Source of the DNA: Pseudomonadota bacterium
GTDB lineage: Bacteria; Pseudomonadota; Gammaproteobacteria; Burkholderiales; SCOH01
Length of the DNA stretch: 10,736 nucleotides
NCBI GenBank assembly: GCA_030917985.1
Contig: JAUPTR010000033.1
Span: 1-10,736 of the forward strand
Direction of reading: 5' to 3'
Below, piece by piece: positions 1 through 7,851 of the stretch (positions are counted from its first letter, which is position 1; every line of letters starts with the position of its first letter). The notes below the pieces were generated by a model. That model saw nothing but the letters and a program-made list of their open reading frames with translations. It made no database searches and had not been told where the DNA came from. A program made the translations under genes and the position numbers.

Positions 1-1946
1 GCCAGCTGTTCCAGTTGTCTGGCAGTGCTGGCATTGCTGTTGGCCGCCGCATTGTTTTCGTCGGTCATCTGCGCCACTTGCTCTACATGGCGCGAGATAT
101 CGGCGCTGGCAATGCTCTGCTCCTTGAGTGCTGCCGAGATGTCTGACACGGCCGTACCGATTTGCTGCGCACCACTCTGGATTTCGCGAATCGCATCGCC
201 GGCCTGATTGGCAAGACTCACGCCCTGATTCACCCTTTCCACGCCAACCTGCATGCTGGCAACCGCATCGCGGGTGCCGCTCTGGATATTGTGGATCATG
301 CTGTTGATCTGCTGCGTGGCGACTGCGGTGCGTTCTGCCAGTTTGCGCACCTCGTCGGCCACCACCGAAAAGCCACGCCCCTGCTCGCCGGCCCGTGCGG
401 CTTCAATCGCGGCATTCAGTGCCAGCAGATTGGTCTGATCGGCAATTTCCTTGATTGCCAGCACAATCGATACGATCTTGTCCGACTGCTGCCCGAGATC
501 GGTGATGATCTGCGACGATTGATGCACGGTGTCGGCAATGCTGTGCATATCCTGAACCACACTCAGGATCACCTCACCTCCACGCGTTGCCAGATGCTGA
601 TTGCTGCTGGAAAAATCGCGCGCCTCACCGGAGTGATCAGCGACCTGATCGATGCTGACCGTCATTTCTTCAACCGCCGAGGCCATGGCCGACGCGGCTT
701 CACTCTGTCGACCGGCATTGCCGGCCACCTGCAGCGAGGTGCTGGCCAGGGTTGCCGCCAGCCCAAGCACCTGATGCGCGCTATTGCTGGCGTTGGCCAC
801 ACTCTGGCGCACACTGCTGATCAGGCGGTTGAACGCTTCGGCCACATGCGCCACCTCATCCTTGCCATTCACGGCGAGCTGGCGCGTCAGATCCTTGTTG
901 CGCTCGATTTCGACCATGGAATCGCGCAGGGCATTAATCGGGTTGATGATGCTGGCGGCCATCCACCCGGCCAGGCCCAGCATGGCCAGCAACAGTAACA
1001 GGCTGAGCGCACCGTTCAGCCACATGGCCCGCTGTGCCTGCTGCGCCAGCGTGCTGGCGATGGTTTTGATCTGTTGCGCCAACATGGCCTCAACCGAGCG
1101 CATGTCATTGATCTTTTGGGTGATGGCCTTGAACCATTCGGTAGGTTCAATTCCAAACTGCCCGGTGGCCACATTGTCGATCACGCTTTTACGCATCGCT
1201 TCAACGGCTTGCGTGGCTGTGTTGCTGTTGTTTGCCTGGTAGAGCGCCAGAATGTCGTCACCCATATAACCCTTGAATGTCGACAGATAGGCCTGTTGCG
1301 CGGCCATATGGCCAATGAAATCACGGTATTGGCCCGCTTCGATGGCATCGGCAGTGAATACCGGCACCATCAGCGCCCGCTCCTGGCCGGTGCGTTCTTT
1401 GGCTTGCAAAAACGCCAGGTAGCCGGTCATGCGTTTGATCAGCGTCAGATTGCCGGTTTGTTCGGTGATGGCAGGAATATTGTCGAGCAGGGTGGCAATG
1501 CTGCGGGTGAAGTAGGCGGCGGCCTCAGGCGCCGGAATCGTAAGCCCCGATGCCGCCGCACGGGTTTCCGGCAACTGTTGCAATGCCTTGAATGTGGCTT
1601 GCAGCGTCAGCTGCAACTTATCAGGCATGCCTTGTTGCTGCGCTTGTGCAAACAAGGCTTGTAGTGCCTGCAGTTGCTTGTCGGTATTGGCGCGATAAGT
1701 TGGCAGATCGGTAGCGAATTTGGCCCCTTTTGACTGCACAAAACCGGCGGTGGCACCGAGTTCAATCTGCAGGTTATGTGTCAGGTCACCCAGCGCGATT
1801 GCCACATCCATCAGTGATTCAGTGCTGGCCAGGCTTTGCCACTCGGCATGGGCATGACGTACGTTCTGCAGCGTGTAGCCAATCACGCTCAATAATGGAA
1901 TCAATAGCAGCAGGGCAATTTTGGCAGCGATGCGCAGGTTTTTCAT
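1..1946 (-). CDS. NIT-domain methyl-accepting chemotaxis protein (3' end outside window)
   Basis: This is a membrane chemoreceptor that would signal through CheW/CheA to the flagellar motor (or another Che-type output). The minus-strand frame is open from an ATG at 1946 to the window edge, giving 648 complete codons. A first membrane helix lies at about residues 7-25. The periplasmic part (about 45-300) carries both NIT-domain hallmarks: ELGATAGFVQSKG from E62 and KERTGQERALM from K183. NIT domains are known or proposed nitrate/nitrite sensors, so the ligand here is inferred. A second helix lies at about 308-331, followed by HAMP (about 332-385) and a long cytoplasmic coiled coil. The highly conserved signalling tip is at 500-536 (EIADQTNLLALNAAIEAARAG, then GRGFSVVADEVRKL). 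The last residues visible are RQLEQLA, so probably only a few tens of codons are missing. No clear Shine-Dalgarno precedes the ATG. Family identity is sure; the stimulus is not. Confidence 0.95.
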   Translation of the reverse strand, partial: MKNLRIAAKIALLLLIPLLSVIGYTLQNVRHAHAEWQSLASTESLMDVAIALGDLTHNLQIELGATAGFVQSKGAKFATDLPTYRANTDKQLQALQALFAQAQQQGMPDKLQLTLQATFKALQQLPETRAAASGLTIPAPEAAAYFTRSIATLLDNIPAITEQTGNLTLIKRMTGYLAFLQAKERTGQERALMVPVFTADAIEAGQYRDFIGHMAAQQAYLSTFKGYMGDDILALYQANNSNTATQAVEAMRKSVIDNVATGQFGIEPTEWFKAITQKINDMRSVEAMLAQQIKTIASTLAQQAQRAMWLNGALSLLLLLAMLGLAGWMAASIINPINALRDSMVEIERNKDLTRQLAVNGKDEVAHVAEAFNRLISSVRQSVANASNSAHQVLGLAATLASTSLQVAGNAGRQSEAASAMASAVEEMTVSIDQVADHSGEARDFSSSNQHLATRGGEVILSVVQDMHSIADTVHQSSQIITDLGQQSDKIVSIVLAIKEIADQTNLLALNAAIEAARAGEQGRGFSVVADEVRKLAERTAVATQQINSMIHNIQSGTRDAVASMQVGVERVNQGVSLANQAGDAIREIQSGAQQIGTAVSDISAALKEQSIASADISRHVEQVAQMTDENNAAANSNASTARQLEQL

Positions 1947-1997
1947 GATTTGGGTATCTATGTTAGTAAATGCTAATGGATTGCGGATAGTAGGGCT

Positions 1998-2014
1998 GGT
2001 TGGCGTTACCAACC
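1998..2014. repeat. Short inverted repeat upstream of the chemoreceptor gene
   Basis: GGTTGG, a 5-nt spacer and CCAACC form a perfect 6-bp-arm inverted repeat, about 50 nt upstream of the chemoreceptor start. It lies where a promoter or operator would be expected. I could not identify a convincing -35/-10 pair or a sigma-28 promoter around it, so an operator role is only a possibility. Confidence 0.3.
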
Positions 2015-2086
2015 TTGATCAGCGACAAGTGAACACATTCGGAGCGTCGTGATAAACGGAACATGCCGCTTAACAATAGAACAAAT

Positions 2087-2100
2087 CGGCAAAACTGCCG
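2087..2100 (-). terminator. Weak hairpin downstream of the pseudouridine synthase
   Basis: CGGCA and TGCCG pair across a 4-nt loop about 30 nt past the stop codon of the minus-strand pseudouridine synthase gene. Only a broken T-rich stretch (ATTTGTTC) follows in the minus direction. The stem is short and the T tract poor, so it is at best a weak terminator. Confidence 0.22.
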
Positions 2101-2128
2101 TTACAGAATCGGCAGATGTACGCCGACG

Positions 2129-3034
2129 TCAGTTTGAACAGGCCGGCAATAACAATTGCTGCCGGCTTTCAAAATAGCGCGCCTGGCCGCTAAGCGGGTC
2201 GATAAAGGCAATCGATTTCGCCAGCAGCTGCAAGGGGCGGGTGAAATCGTCGTCGCCGCAGGCGCGCGCGGTGGGGTAGAGGCTGTCGTTGAGTATCGGA
2301 ATGCCCAGCGCCGCCAGGTGTACCCGCAACTGGTGTTTGCGCCCGCTCACCGGCTGCAGCAGATATTGGCCAACTTGCCCGCTGTGTGCCTGCAACTCGA
2401 TCCGGGTTTCGGCATTCGCTTCACCCGGCACTTCGCAGCTGCGAAAGAACTGGGCGTCGTCTTCAATGCGGCTGCGACGGATCAGCGGCCATTGGGCATC
2501 TGGCAACAAGCCCGCCAGTGCCTGGTATTGCTTGCGCATCTCACGGCTCTGGAACAGCGCCTGATAGGCGCCACGGCTGGCCGGGTTGAGCGAAAAAATG
2601 ATCACGCCGGCGGTTTCGCGATCCAGCCGATGGATCGGTGTCAGCTGTTCCAGCCCGGTGGCCTGTTTCAGACGCACCAGCAAGGTTTGCCGCAAAAAGC
2701 GCCCGGATGGAATCACCGGCAGAAAGTGTGGCTTGTCGGCCACCAGAATGTGCTGGTCGCGGTAGAGAATGTTTTCGCGAAAGGGAATGTCCGCTTCGTG
2801 TTCCAGCTCGCGGTAGTAGTAGATGCACTTGCCGCGAATAAAAGGGCTATCCGGCTGCTGGCGCTGGCCATCGCCCGCTACCACCTCGCCGCGCGCCATG
2901 CGGCTGATCCAGATTGCGGCGCCCACATCCGGAAACCGCTGCAGCAGAAAATCCAGCAGCGTTGGCCAGTGCCCTTGCGGCAGCCAGACATAGCTGGGGC
3001 TCACGCCATCGCGCATCGGGAGTGGGGCGGACAA
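2129..3034 (-). CDS. RluA-family RNA pseudouridine synthase
   Basis: This enzyme would isomerise uridine to pseudouridine in structured RNA (rRNA and/or tRNA) in the cytoplasm; the target cannot be read from the sequence. The catalytic motif HRLDRETAG is present, with the expected nucleophile at D138 of a 301-residue protein. It is preceded by the usual VADKPHFLPVIPSG segment and followed by the GRKHQLRVHLAALGIPILND segment typical of the RluA/RluD group. The N-terminal part (about residues 20-60, ending RMARGEV) resembles a degenerate S4 RNA-binding domain. I place the start at a TTG (3034): AGGA lies 9 nt upstream and the length fits the family. An in-frame ATG at 3016 has no Shine-Dalgarno, and the open frame upstream to 3172 has no family-like sequence. 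It is divergent from lolC, with 185 nt between them. Confidence 0.9.
   Translation of the reverse strand: MSAPLPMRDGVSPSYVWLPQGHWPTLLDFLLQRFPDVGAAIWISRMARGEVVAGDGQRQQPDSPFIRGKCIYYYRELEHEADIPFRENILYRDQHILVADKPHFLPVIPSGRFLRQTLLVRLKQATGLEQLTPIHRLDRETAGVIIFSLNPASRGAYQALFQSREMRKQYQALAGLLPDAQWPLIRRSRIEDDAQFFRSCEVPGEANAETRIELQAHSGQVGQYLLQPVSGRKHQLRVHLAALGIPILNDSLYPTARACGDDDFTRPLQLLAKSIAFIDPLSGQARYFESRQQLLLPACSN
2142..2166. repeat. Inverted repeat inside the 3' end of the pseudouridine synthase gene
   Basis: GCCGGCA and TGCCGGC form a perfect 7-bp inverted repeat around an 11-nt loop, covering codons just before the stop at 2129. No T run follows on either strand, so it is not a standard intrinsic terminator. 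It might protect the mRNA end or be chance. Confidence 0.3.
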
Positions 3035-3140
3035 GGGTAGAGTTCCTGATCGCTGTTTGGAAGCCTGAATTGTACCTGCTCTGCAGGCCGCATCCGTATT
3101 GCCTTGCAGGCAAGGCTGCAGACCAATGCCAGAGCGGGCT

Positions 3141-3166
3141 GCATGGCCATGGGTATAAAGCCATGC
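3141..3166. repeat. Inverted repeat between the pseudouridine synthase gene and lolC
   Basis: GCATGGC and GCCATGC form a perfect 7-bp inverted repeat around 12 nt that include TATAAA (3154-3159), a possible -10 element for lolC. No matching -35 is visible at 16-18 nt. The layout would suit an operator over a promoter, but the support is thin. Confidence 0.25.
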
Positions 3167-3219
3167 CAACACAGCCTGCTTGTGGCAAACTCGCGGCTTT
3201 GCATTTGCCGGTAAATCCC

Positions 3220-4464
3220 GTGTTGCCTTACGAGTTGTTGGTTGGCTTGCGTTATACCCGTGCCAAGCGCCGCAATCACTTCATTTCCTTCATTTCTCTC
3301 GCTTCGATGATTGGCATCGCGCTGGGCGTGATGGCGCTGATTGTGGTGTTGTCGGTGATGAACGGTTTCCAGAAAGACATCCGTGCACGCATTCTCGGCG
3401 TGGCGTCACATATCCAGATCAGTGGCGCCAACGAGCGGCTGGCCAACTGGCAGGATGTGGCGGCGCAGGCCATGAAGTTTCCCGATGTACGCGCCTCGGC
3501 GCCCTTCGTGAATGGCCAGGGGCTGCTGACGTTTGATTCGGCGGTGAAGGGCGTGCTGATTCGGGGTATTGATCCGCAGCAGGAGCAGAACGTCGCCGAC
3601 ATCCATAAACACATGATGGGTGGCCGGCTTTCGGAGTTGCGTGCCGGCGAATTCGGCATTGTGCTTGGTGCGGTGCTGGCGCGTGAGCTGGGCGTGGGGC
3701 TGGGCGATAAGGTAACGCTGATCACGCCGCAGGGGCAGGTGACGCCGGCGGGCATGATGCCGCGCCTGAAGCAGTTTCGCGTGGTCGGCGTGTTCCGCAT
3801 CGATATGCACGAATATGATTCCGGGCTGGCGCTGATCCAGGTGAACGACGCGCAGCGCCTGTTCCGCCTGGGTGATGATGTCAGCGGCCTTCGTTTGCGT
3901 CTGAGCGATGTGATGCTGGCGCCCAAGGTTAAACACGATCTGATTTACGGCCTGCGCGCCGATGCCTTTGTCTCGGACTGGACTCAGCAACACGCCAATT
4001 ATTTCCGCGCCGTGCAGATCGAAAAACGCATGATGTTCATCATCCTGACGCTGATCATCGCCGTGGCGGCATTCAATCTGGTGTCGACACTGGTGATGAC
4101 GGTGACCGACAAGACTGCCGATATCGCCATCCTGCGTACACTCGGCGCGTCGCCCGGCAGCATTTTGAAAATCTTTGTGGTGCAGGGCGCGCTGATCGGC
4201 TTTATCGGTACCGCGCTGGGGGTGATCAGCGGGGTGGTGGTGGCGTTGAATATCGACGTTATCGTGCCGGCAATCGAGCGCGTGATCGGCACGCAGATTC
4301 TGTCCGGAGAGGTGTATATGCTCACCGAGCTACCGTCCGACCTGCAATGGGCTGACGTGAGCAGCATCGGCCTGGTGTCACTGGTGCTGAGCCTGCTGGC
4401 CACCTTGTATCCAAGCTGGCGTGCCGCCAAGGTCAACCCGGCGGAGGCATTGCGTTATGAGTGA
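3220..4464 (+). CDS. lolC: LolC/LolE-family lipoprotein-releasing permease
   Basis: This is the inner-membrane subunit of the LolCDE-type ABC transporter, which extracts outer-membrane lipoproteins and hands them to LolA. The 414-residue protein has the family plan. It starts with GLRYTRAKRRNHFISF and a first helix at about 25-47. A large periplasmic domain follows, then three C-terminal helices near 271-295, 315-345 and 380-398, and the usual ending NPAEALRYE. A proline-flanked TPAGMMPRLKQF segment (residues 175-186) matches the position and character of the LolC Hook that binds LolA. I chose the GTG at 3220 because family members begin just before the GLRY motif. A TTG at 3223 is equally possible, and an in-frame ATG at 3163 would add 19 unconserved residues. 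No strong Shine-Dalgarno precedes any of these. The gene overlaps lolD by 8 nt. No second permease (lolE) follows. Confidence 0.93.
   Translation: MLPYELLVGLRYTRAKRRNHFISFISLASMIGIALGVMALIVVLSVMNGFQKDIRARILGVASHIQISGANERLANWQDVAAQAMKFPDVRASAPFVNGQGLLTFDSAVKGVLIRGIDPQQEQNVADIHKHMMGGRLSELRAGEFGIVLGAVLARELGVGLGDKVTLITPQGQVTPAGMMPRLKQFRVVGVFRIDMHEYDSGLALIQVNDAQRLFRLGDDVSGLRLRLSDVMLAPKVKHDLIYGLRADAFVSDWTQQHANYFRAVQIEKRMMFIILTLIIAVAAFNLVSTLVMTVTDKTADIAILRTLGASPGSILKIFVVQGALIGFIGTALGVISGVVVALNIDVIVPAIERVIGTQILSGEVYMLTELPSDLQWADVSSIGLVSLVLSLLATLYPSWRAAKVNPAEALRYE
4443..4447 (+). promoter_or_regulatory. Ribosome binding site for lolD inside lolC
   Basis: GGAGG lies 9 nt before the lolD ATG (4457) and within the last lolC codons. 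It fixes the lolD start. Together with the 8-nt gene overlap (ATGAGTGA) it suggests translational coupling. Confidence 0.75.
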
Positions 4465-5131
4465 TCTGATTCTGTGTGGCCGTGGCATCACCAAACGTTT
4501 CGAGCAGGGCAAGCTGAGCGTGGATGTGTTGCGTGGCATTGATCTGGACGTGGCGCGTGGCGAGACGGTTGCCATCATCGGCGCCTCCGGTTCTGGTAAA
4601 AGTACGCTGTTGCAAGTGCTGGGCGGGCTGGATAAACCGAGCAGCGGTTCGGTGACCCTGCTGGGTGACGATCTGGCCGGGCTGGATGAAAAACGCCGCG
4701 GTGAAATACGTAATCGCAAGCTGGGCTTTGTGTACCAGTTTCATCACTTGCTGCCGGAATTTACTGCGCAGGAAAACGTCGCCCTGCCGCTGCTGATTGC
4801 ACGCCAGGACAAAGCCACTGCCCACGCTGCGGCAGCGGCGATGCTGGAAAAGGTCGGCCTGGGCCATCGCCTGCAGCACAAACCAGGCGAATTGTCTGGC
4901 GGCGAGCGCCAGCGTGCGGCGATTGCCCGTGCGCTGGTCACCAATCCGGCCTGCGTGCTGGCCGACGAACCGACCGGCAACCTCGACCGGCATACCGCAC
5001 ACGAGGTTTACGCGCTGATGCTGCAATTGCAGGCCACGCTGGGCACCGCCTTGCTGATCGTCACCCACGATCCGGAACTGGCGGCACGCGCCAACCGCGT
5101 TGTCACCATGCGGGACGGCCAGCTGGTTTGA
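4457..5131 (+). CDS. lolD: Lipoprotein-releasing system ATP-binding protein LolD
   Basis: This is the cytoplasmic ATPase that powers lipoprotein extraction by the Lol permease. The 224-residue protein is a complete single ABC domain with all expected motifs: Walker A GASGSGKST (42-50), Q-loop glutamine Q94, signature LSGGERQR (146-153), Walker B VLADEP with D170 and E171, D-loop NLD ending at D177, and switch histidine H204. The segment after the Q-loop, FHHLLPEFTAQENVALPLLI, is typical of LolD and sets it apart from MacB or FtsE relatives. The start follows a good GGAGG and overlaps the lolC stop, so the two are almost certainly one operon. The stop is 64 nt before gltX. The lolC neighbour supports the LolD assignment. 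Confidence 0.96.
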   Translation: MSDLILCGRGITKRFEQGKLSVDVLRGIDLDVARGETVAIIGASGSGKSTLLQVLGGLDKPSSGSVTLLGDDLAGLDEKRRGEIRNRKLGFVYQFHHLLPEFTAQENVALPLLIARQDKATAHAAAAAMLEKVGLGHRLQHKPGELSGGERQRAAIARALVTNPACVLADEPTGNLDRHTAHEVYALMLQLQATLGTALLIVTHDPELAARANRVVTMRDGQLV

Positions 5132-5161
5132 TTTGCCACGGAACGACGCGGCGCTTTCGGT

Positions 5162-5167
5162 TAAAAT
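5162..5167 (+). promoter_or_regulatory. Possible -10 element of a gltX promoter
   Basis: TAAAAT lies 28 nt before the gltX ATG, in the 64-nt gap after lolD. A TTGCCA at 5133-5138 looks like a -35, but the 23-nt spacer is too long. gltX may have its own weak promoter or be read through from lolCD. Confidence 0.25.
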
Positions 5168-5195
5168 ACGCGTTTTTGCTCTGGATCATCAGCCA

Positions 5196-6590
5196 ATGAC
5201 CGTTCGTACCCGTTTTGCCCCCAGCCCGACCGGCTATCTGCACATTGGTGGCGTGCGCACCGCCTTGTTCTCCTGGGCTTATGCCCGCAAGCATGGCGGC
5301 ACCTTCATTCTGCGTATCGAAGACACAGATCTGGAGCGCTCCACCCCGGAATCGGTGCAGGCGATTCTCGACGGCATGCACTGGGTGGGGCTGGATTACG
5401 ACGAAGGCCCGTTTTACCAGATGCAGCGTATGGATCGTTATAAAGAAGTGATCCAGCAGATGCTTGCCAGCGGCCAGGCATATTATTGCTACACCAGCAA
5501 GGAAGAGCTGGACGCGATGCGCGCGGAAATGGAAGCGCGTGGCGAAAAGCCGCGTTACGACCGTCGCTGGCGCCCGGAAGACGGCAAAACCTTGCCGGCC
5601 GTGCCAGATGGCATCCAGCCGGTGGTGCGTTTCCGCAACCCGATTGGCGGCGTGGTGGCCTGGGACGACCAGGTCAAGGGCCGTATCGAGATCAGCAACG
5701 ACGAGCTGGATGACCTGATCATCGCCCGTGGCGATGGCACCCCGACCTACAACTTCTGTGTGGTGGTAGATGACTGGGATATGGGTATCACCCACGTCAT
5801 CCGTGGTGATGACCACGTCAACAACACCCCGCGCCAGATCAATATCCTCGCCGCACTCGGTGCGCCGCTGCCGACTTATGCGCACCTGCCGATGATCCTG
5901 CGTGAAGATGGCCAGAAAATGTCCAAGCGCCGCGATCCGGTCAGCGTGGTCGACTATGCCGGCATGGGTTTCCTGCCGGAAGCGATGCTCAATTATCTGG
6001 CACGTCTCGGCTGGGGCCATGGTGATGCCGAATTGTTCGAAATGGGCGAGTTTGTTGAGTGGTTCTCGCTGGAAGCAGTCAGCCCGTCGCCGGCACGTTT
6101 TAACAAAGACAAGCTGCTGTGGCTGAACCAGCAACATATCAAGGCGGCAGACAATCAGCGTCTGACCGAGTTGATTACTCATTGGATGGCCGAACGTGAG
6201 TGTGATGTGAGCAAAGGCCCGCAACTGGCGGATGTGATTGCGTTGGTCAAGGAGCGCGTATCGACGCTGGTGGAACTGGCCGATGCCTGTGTCTATTTCT
6301 ATCGCCAACTGCACCCGCACGACGATGTGCGGGCGCAGCATATGACCGAAGCCTCGCTGGCGCTGATGAAAACCTTGCGTGCGCAATTGGCCGGCTGTGA
6401 CTGGACGACCGAGGCCATCGGCGCCCTGATCAAGGCATTCTGCAAAGAGCAGGGCGTGAAGATGGGGCAGGTGGGCATGCCAGTCCGCGCGCTGGTCTGT
6501 GGCACGACCCAGACACCATCGGTGGATGCCACGCTGGCGCTGATCGGCAAGGACGAAACCTTGCGCCGCATGGATCAATATCTGATCTGA
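5196..6590 (+). CDS. gltX: Glutamyl-tRNA synthetase
   Basis: This cytoplasmic class I aminoacyl-tRNA synthetase charges tRNA-Glu with glutamate. The 464-residue protein begins TVRTRFAPSPTGYLHIGGVR, which contains the HIGH-type motif (H16-I17-G18-G19). It carries the second class I motif KMSKR at 241-245, in GQKMSKRRDPVSV. Between them lie the Rossmann segment FILRIEDTDLERS and the GluRS-specific THVIRGDDHVNNTPRQ. The C-terminal third is the helical anticodon-binding domain, with conserved LWLNQQHIK and KMGQVGMPVRALVCGT. Of the zinc ligands in the Escherichia coli enzyme only C98 is retained; the next position is T100, and no cysteine follows near 125, so this enzyme probably lacks that zinc site. 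The ATG at 5196 matches the family start, although no strong Shine-Dalgarno is present. Convergent with hrcA. Confidence 0.97.
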   Translation: MTVRTRFAPSPTGYLHIGGVRTALFSWAYARKHGGTFILRIEDTDLERSTPESVQAILDGMHWVGLDYDEGPFYQMQRMDRYKEVIQQMLASGQAYYCYTSKEELDAMRAEMEARGEKPRYDRRWRPEDGKTLPAVPDGIQPVVRFRNPIGGVVAWDDQVKGRIEISNDELDDLIIARGDGTPTYNFCVVVDDWDMGITHVIRGDDHVNNTPRQINILAALGAPLPTYAHLPMILREDGQKMSKRRDPVSVVDYAGMGFLPEAMLNYLARLGWGHGDAELFEMGEFVEWFSLEAVSPSPARFNKDKLLWLNQQHIKAADNQRLTELITHWMAERECDVSKGPQLADVIALVKERVSTLVELADACVYFYRQLHPHDDVRAQHMTEASLALMKTLRAQLAGCDWTTEAIGALIKAFCKEQGVKMGQVGMPVRALVCGTTQTPSVDATLALIGKDETLRRMDQYLI

Positions 6591-6607
6591 TTTGTCGTTA
6601 CGTAACA

Positions 6608-6638
6608 AAAAAAACGGCGCTTGTGGCGCCGTTTTTTT
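6608..6638. terminator. Bidirectional intrinsic terminator between gltX and hrcA
   Basis: A GC-rich 6-bp stem, CGGCGC/GCGCCG (6615-6620 with 6626-6631), closes a TTGTG loop. Seven A-T pairs flank it, from the A run on the left and seven T residues (6632-6638) on the right. Read on either strand, the hairpin is followed by a T run. It ends gltX 18 nt past its stop and hrcA 18 nt past its stop on the opposite strand. Confidence 0.93.
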
Positions 6639-6655
6639 ATTTCCTGGCTTGGGGC

Positions 6656-7675
6656 TCAGGCCGCATTCAGCGACAGCGCGCTGGATAACAATTTGGCCGT
6701 GATATCCACAATCGGGATCACCCGTTCGTAAGCCATGCGTGTCGGGCCAATCACGCCAACGGTGCCTACAATCTGGCCGTTTACCTGATACGGTGCGGTA
6801 ACCATCGAACATTCGTCGAGTGGCATCACGCCTGACTCTCCACCGATAAAAATTTTTACACCTTGTGCCTGGCGGCTGATTTCCAGCAGCTTGAGCATGT
6901 CGGTTTTCTCTTCAAACAAGCCAAACAACTTGCGCAGGCTCTGCACATTGCTGGAAAAGTCCTCAATATCCAGCAGATTGCGTTCACCCGCCACTACAAA
7001 CGGGCTGCTTTGCGTCAGCGAAGCGTTGCCAAGCGTCAAGGCAGCCTCCATCAGCTTGCCGATATCCTGCTGCAGATCGCGCAATTCGGCACGCAGCGAC
7101 AGGGTGACTTCGTCCAGTGCCCGACCGGCATAATGCTGGTTGAAGAAGTTGCTGGCGATCAGCAGTTCGTTCTGGCCGTAATTGCGGTCAGTCTGCAACA
7201 TGCGGTTCTGCACGTCGCCATCCGGTGTCACCATGATCAGCAATACCCGGCGCTCGCCCAGCGGAATGAATTCGATGTGGTGAAACACATTGCTCTGGCG
7301 CGGGTTCATCACCACGCCGGCAAAGCTGGTCAGATCCGACAGTAACTGCGACGCCGAGCTGATCAGGCGCTGCGGGTTATCCGGATGCAAGTGATCTTCG
7401 AGTTGCAGCACCTCACCCGATTCGAGTGGTTTTACCGTTAATAATGTATCAACAAAAAACCGGTACCCTTTAGGTGTCGGAATGCGTCCGGCAGAGGTAT
7501 GCGGGCTGGTGATGAAGCCCATTTCCTCGAGGTCTGCCATTACATTGCGGATGCTGGCTGCCGACAGGTCAAGTCCCGAGAATTTCGACAGTGTACGCGA
7601 GCCGACCGGCTGGCCGTCTTCGATATAACGTTCGACCAGGGTTTTGAGCAGGATTTGAGAGCGTTCGTTAAGCAT
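6656..7675 (-). CDS. hrcA: Heat-inducible transcription repressor HrcA
   Basis: HrcA represses chaperone genes (groESL, sometimes dnaK) by binding CIRCE inverted repeats, and is kept active by GroEL. The 339-residue protein begins with the family's winged-helix DNA-binding domain (about 1-80): SRTLSKFSGLDLSAASIRNV, EEMGFI, then the diagnostic SPHTSAGRIPTPKGYRFFVD. The rest is the GAF-like dimerisation domain with its insert. Late conserved parts are IFIGGESG and VNGQIVGTVGVIGPTRM, followed by a YERVIPIVDITAKLLS ending. The ATG at 7675 is the family start, but no good Shine-Dalgarno precedes it. It stands alone, with a terminator just downstream and no grpE or dnaK beside it. I see no CIRCE-like TTAGCACTC in the 250 nt upstream, so autoregulation through CIRCE is not supported here. 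Confidence 0.96.
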   Translation of the reverse strand: MLNERSQILLKTLVERYIEDGQPVGSRTLSKFSGLDLSAASIRNVMADLEEMGFITSPHTSAGRIPTPKGYRFFVDTLLTVKPLESGEVLQLEDHLHPDNPQRLISSASQLLSDLTSFAGVVMNPRQSNVFHHIEFIPLGERRVLLIMVTPDGDVQNRMLQTDRNYGQNELLIASNFFNQHYAGRALDEVTLSLRAELRDLQQDIGKLMEAALTLGNASLTQSSPFVVAGERNLLDIEDFSSNVQSLRKLFGLFEEKTDMLKLLEISRQAQGVKIFIGGESGVMPLDECSMVTAPYQVNGQIVGTVGVIGPTRMAYERVIPIVDITAKLLSSALSLNAA

Positions 7676-7822
7676 GGAATCATTTTACACAAGCGCCGGA
7701 TATATTCGAGGGGCGAATGTCATTCTGCCTGTGTGTGTTGATATTCAAGTGACTGAGCAGCAAAGACAATTCGCCATTAAACAGTGAGGCCTCGTCGCCA
7801 CTGAAATGGCGTTGCTAGTCCG

Positions 7823-7851
7823 TTGACATATTGGAGCATAGAGTCTAAACT
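7823..7851 (+). promoter_or_regulatory. Strong sigma-70 promoter of the leader ORF / exported-protein unit
   Basis: A perfect -35 TTGACA (7823-7828) is followed by exactly 17 nt and a -10 TAAACT (7846-7851, four of six consensus bases including both end positions). Transcription would begin near 7858, about 20 nt before the leader ORF start. This is the best promoter in the window. Confidence 0.7.

Noticed and set aside
162..998. A 278-codon plus-strand open frame
   Set aside because: It is the shadow of the chemoreceptor gene on the opposite strand, whose motifs are unmistakable.
2156..3040. A 294-codon plus-strand open frame opposite the pseudouridine synthase
   Set aside because: Antisense shadow; the minus frame carries the catalytic HRLDR motif and conserved flanks.
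3163..3219. Upstream in-frame ATG start for lolC
   Set aside because: It would add 19 residues unlike the family N-terminus, and it has no Shine-Dalgarno; the GTG at 3220 fits known starts better.
5103..6812. A 569-codon open frame on the minus strand, one of the longest in the window
   Set aside because: It is antisense to gltX and the end of hrcA, has no family-like motifs, is rich in His/Gln/Arg as antisense frames of GC-rich genes are, and crosses the strong terminator at 6608-6638.
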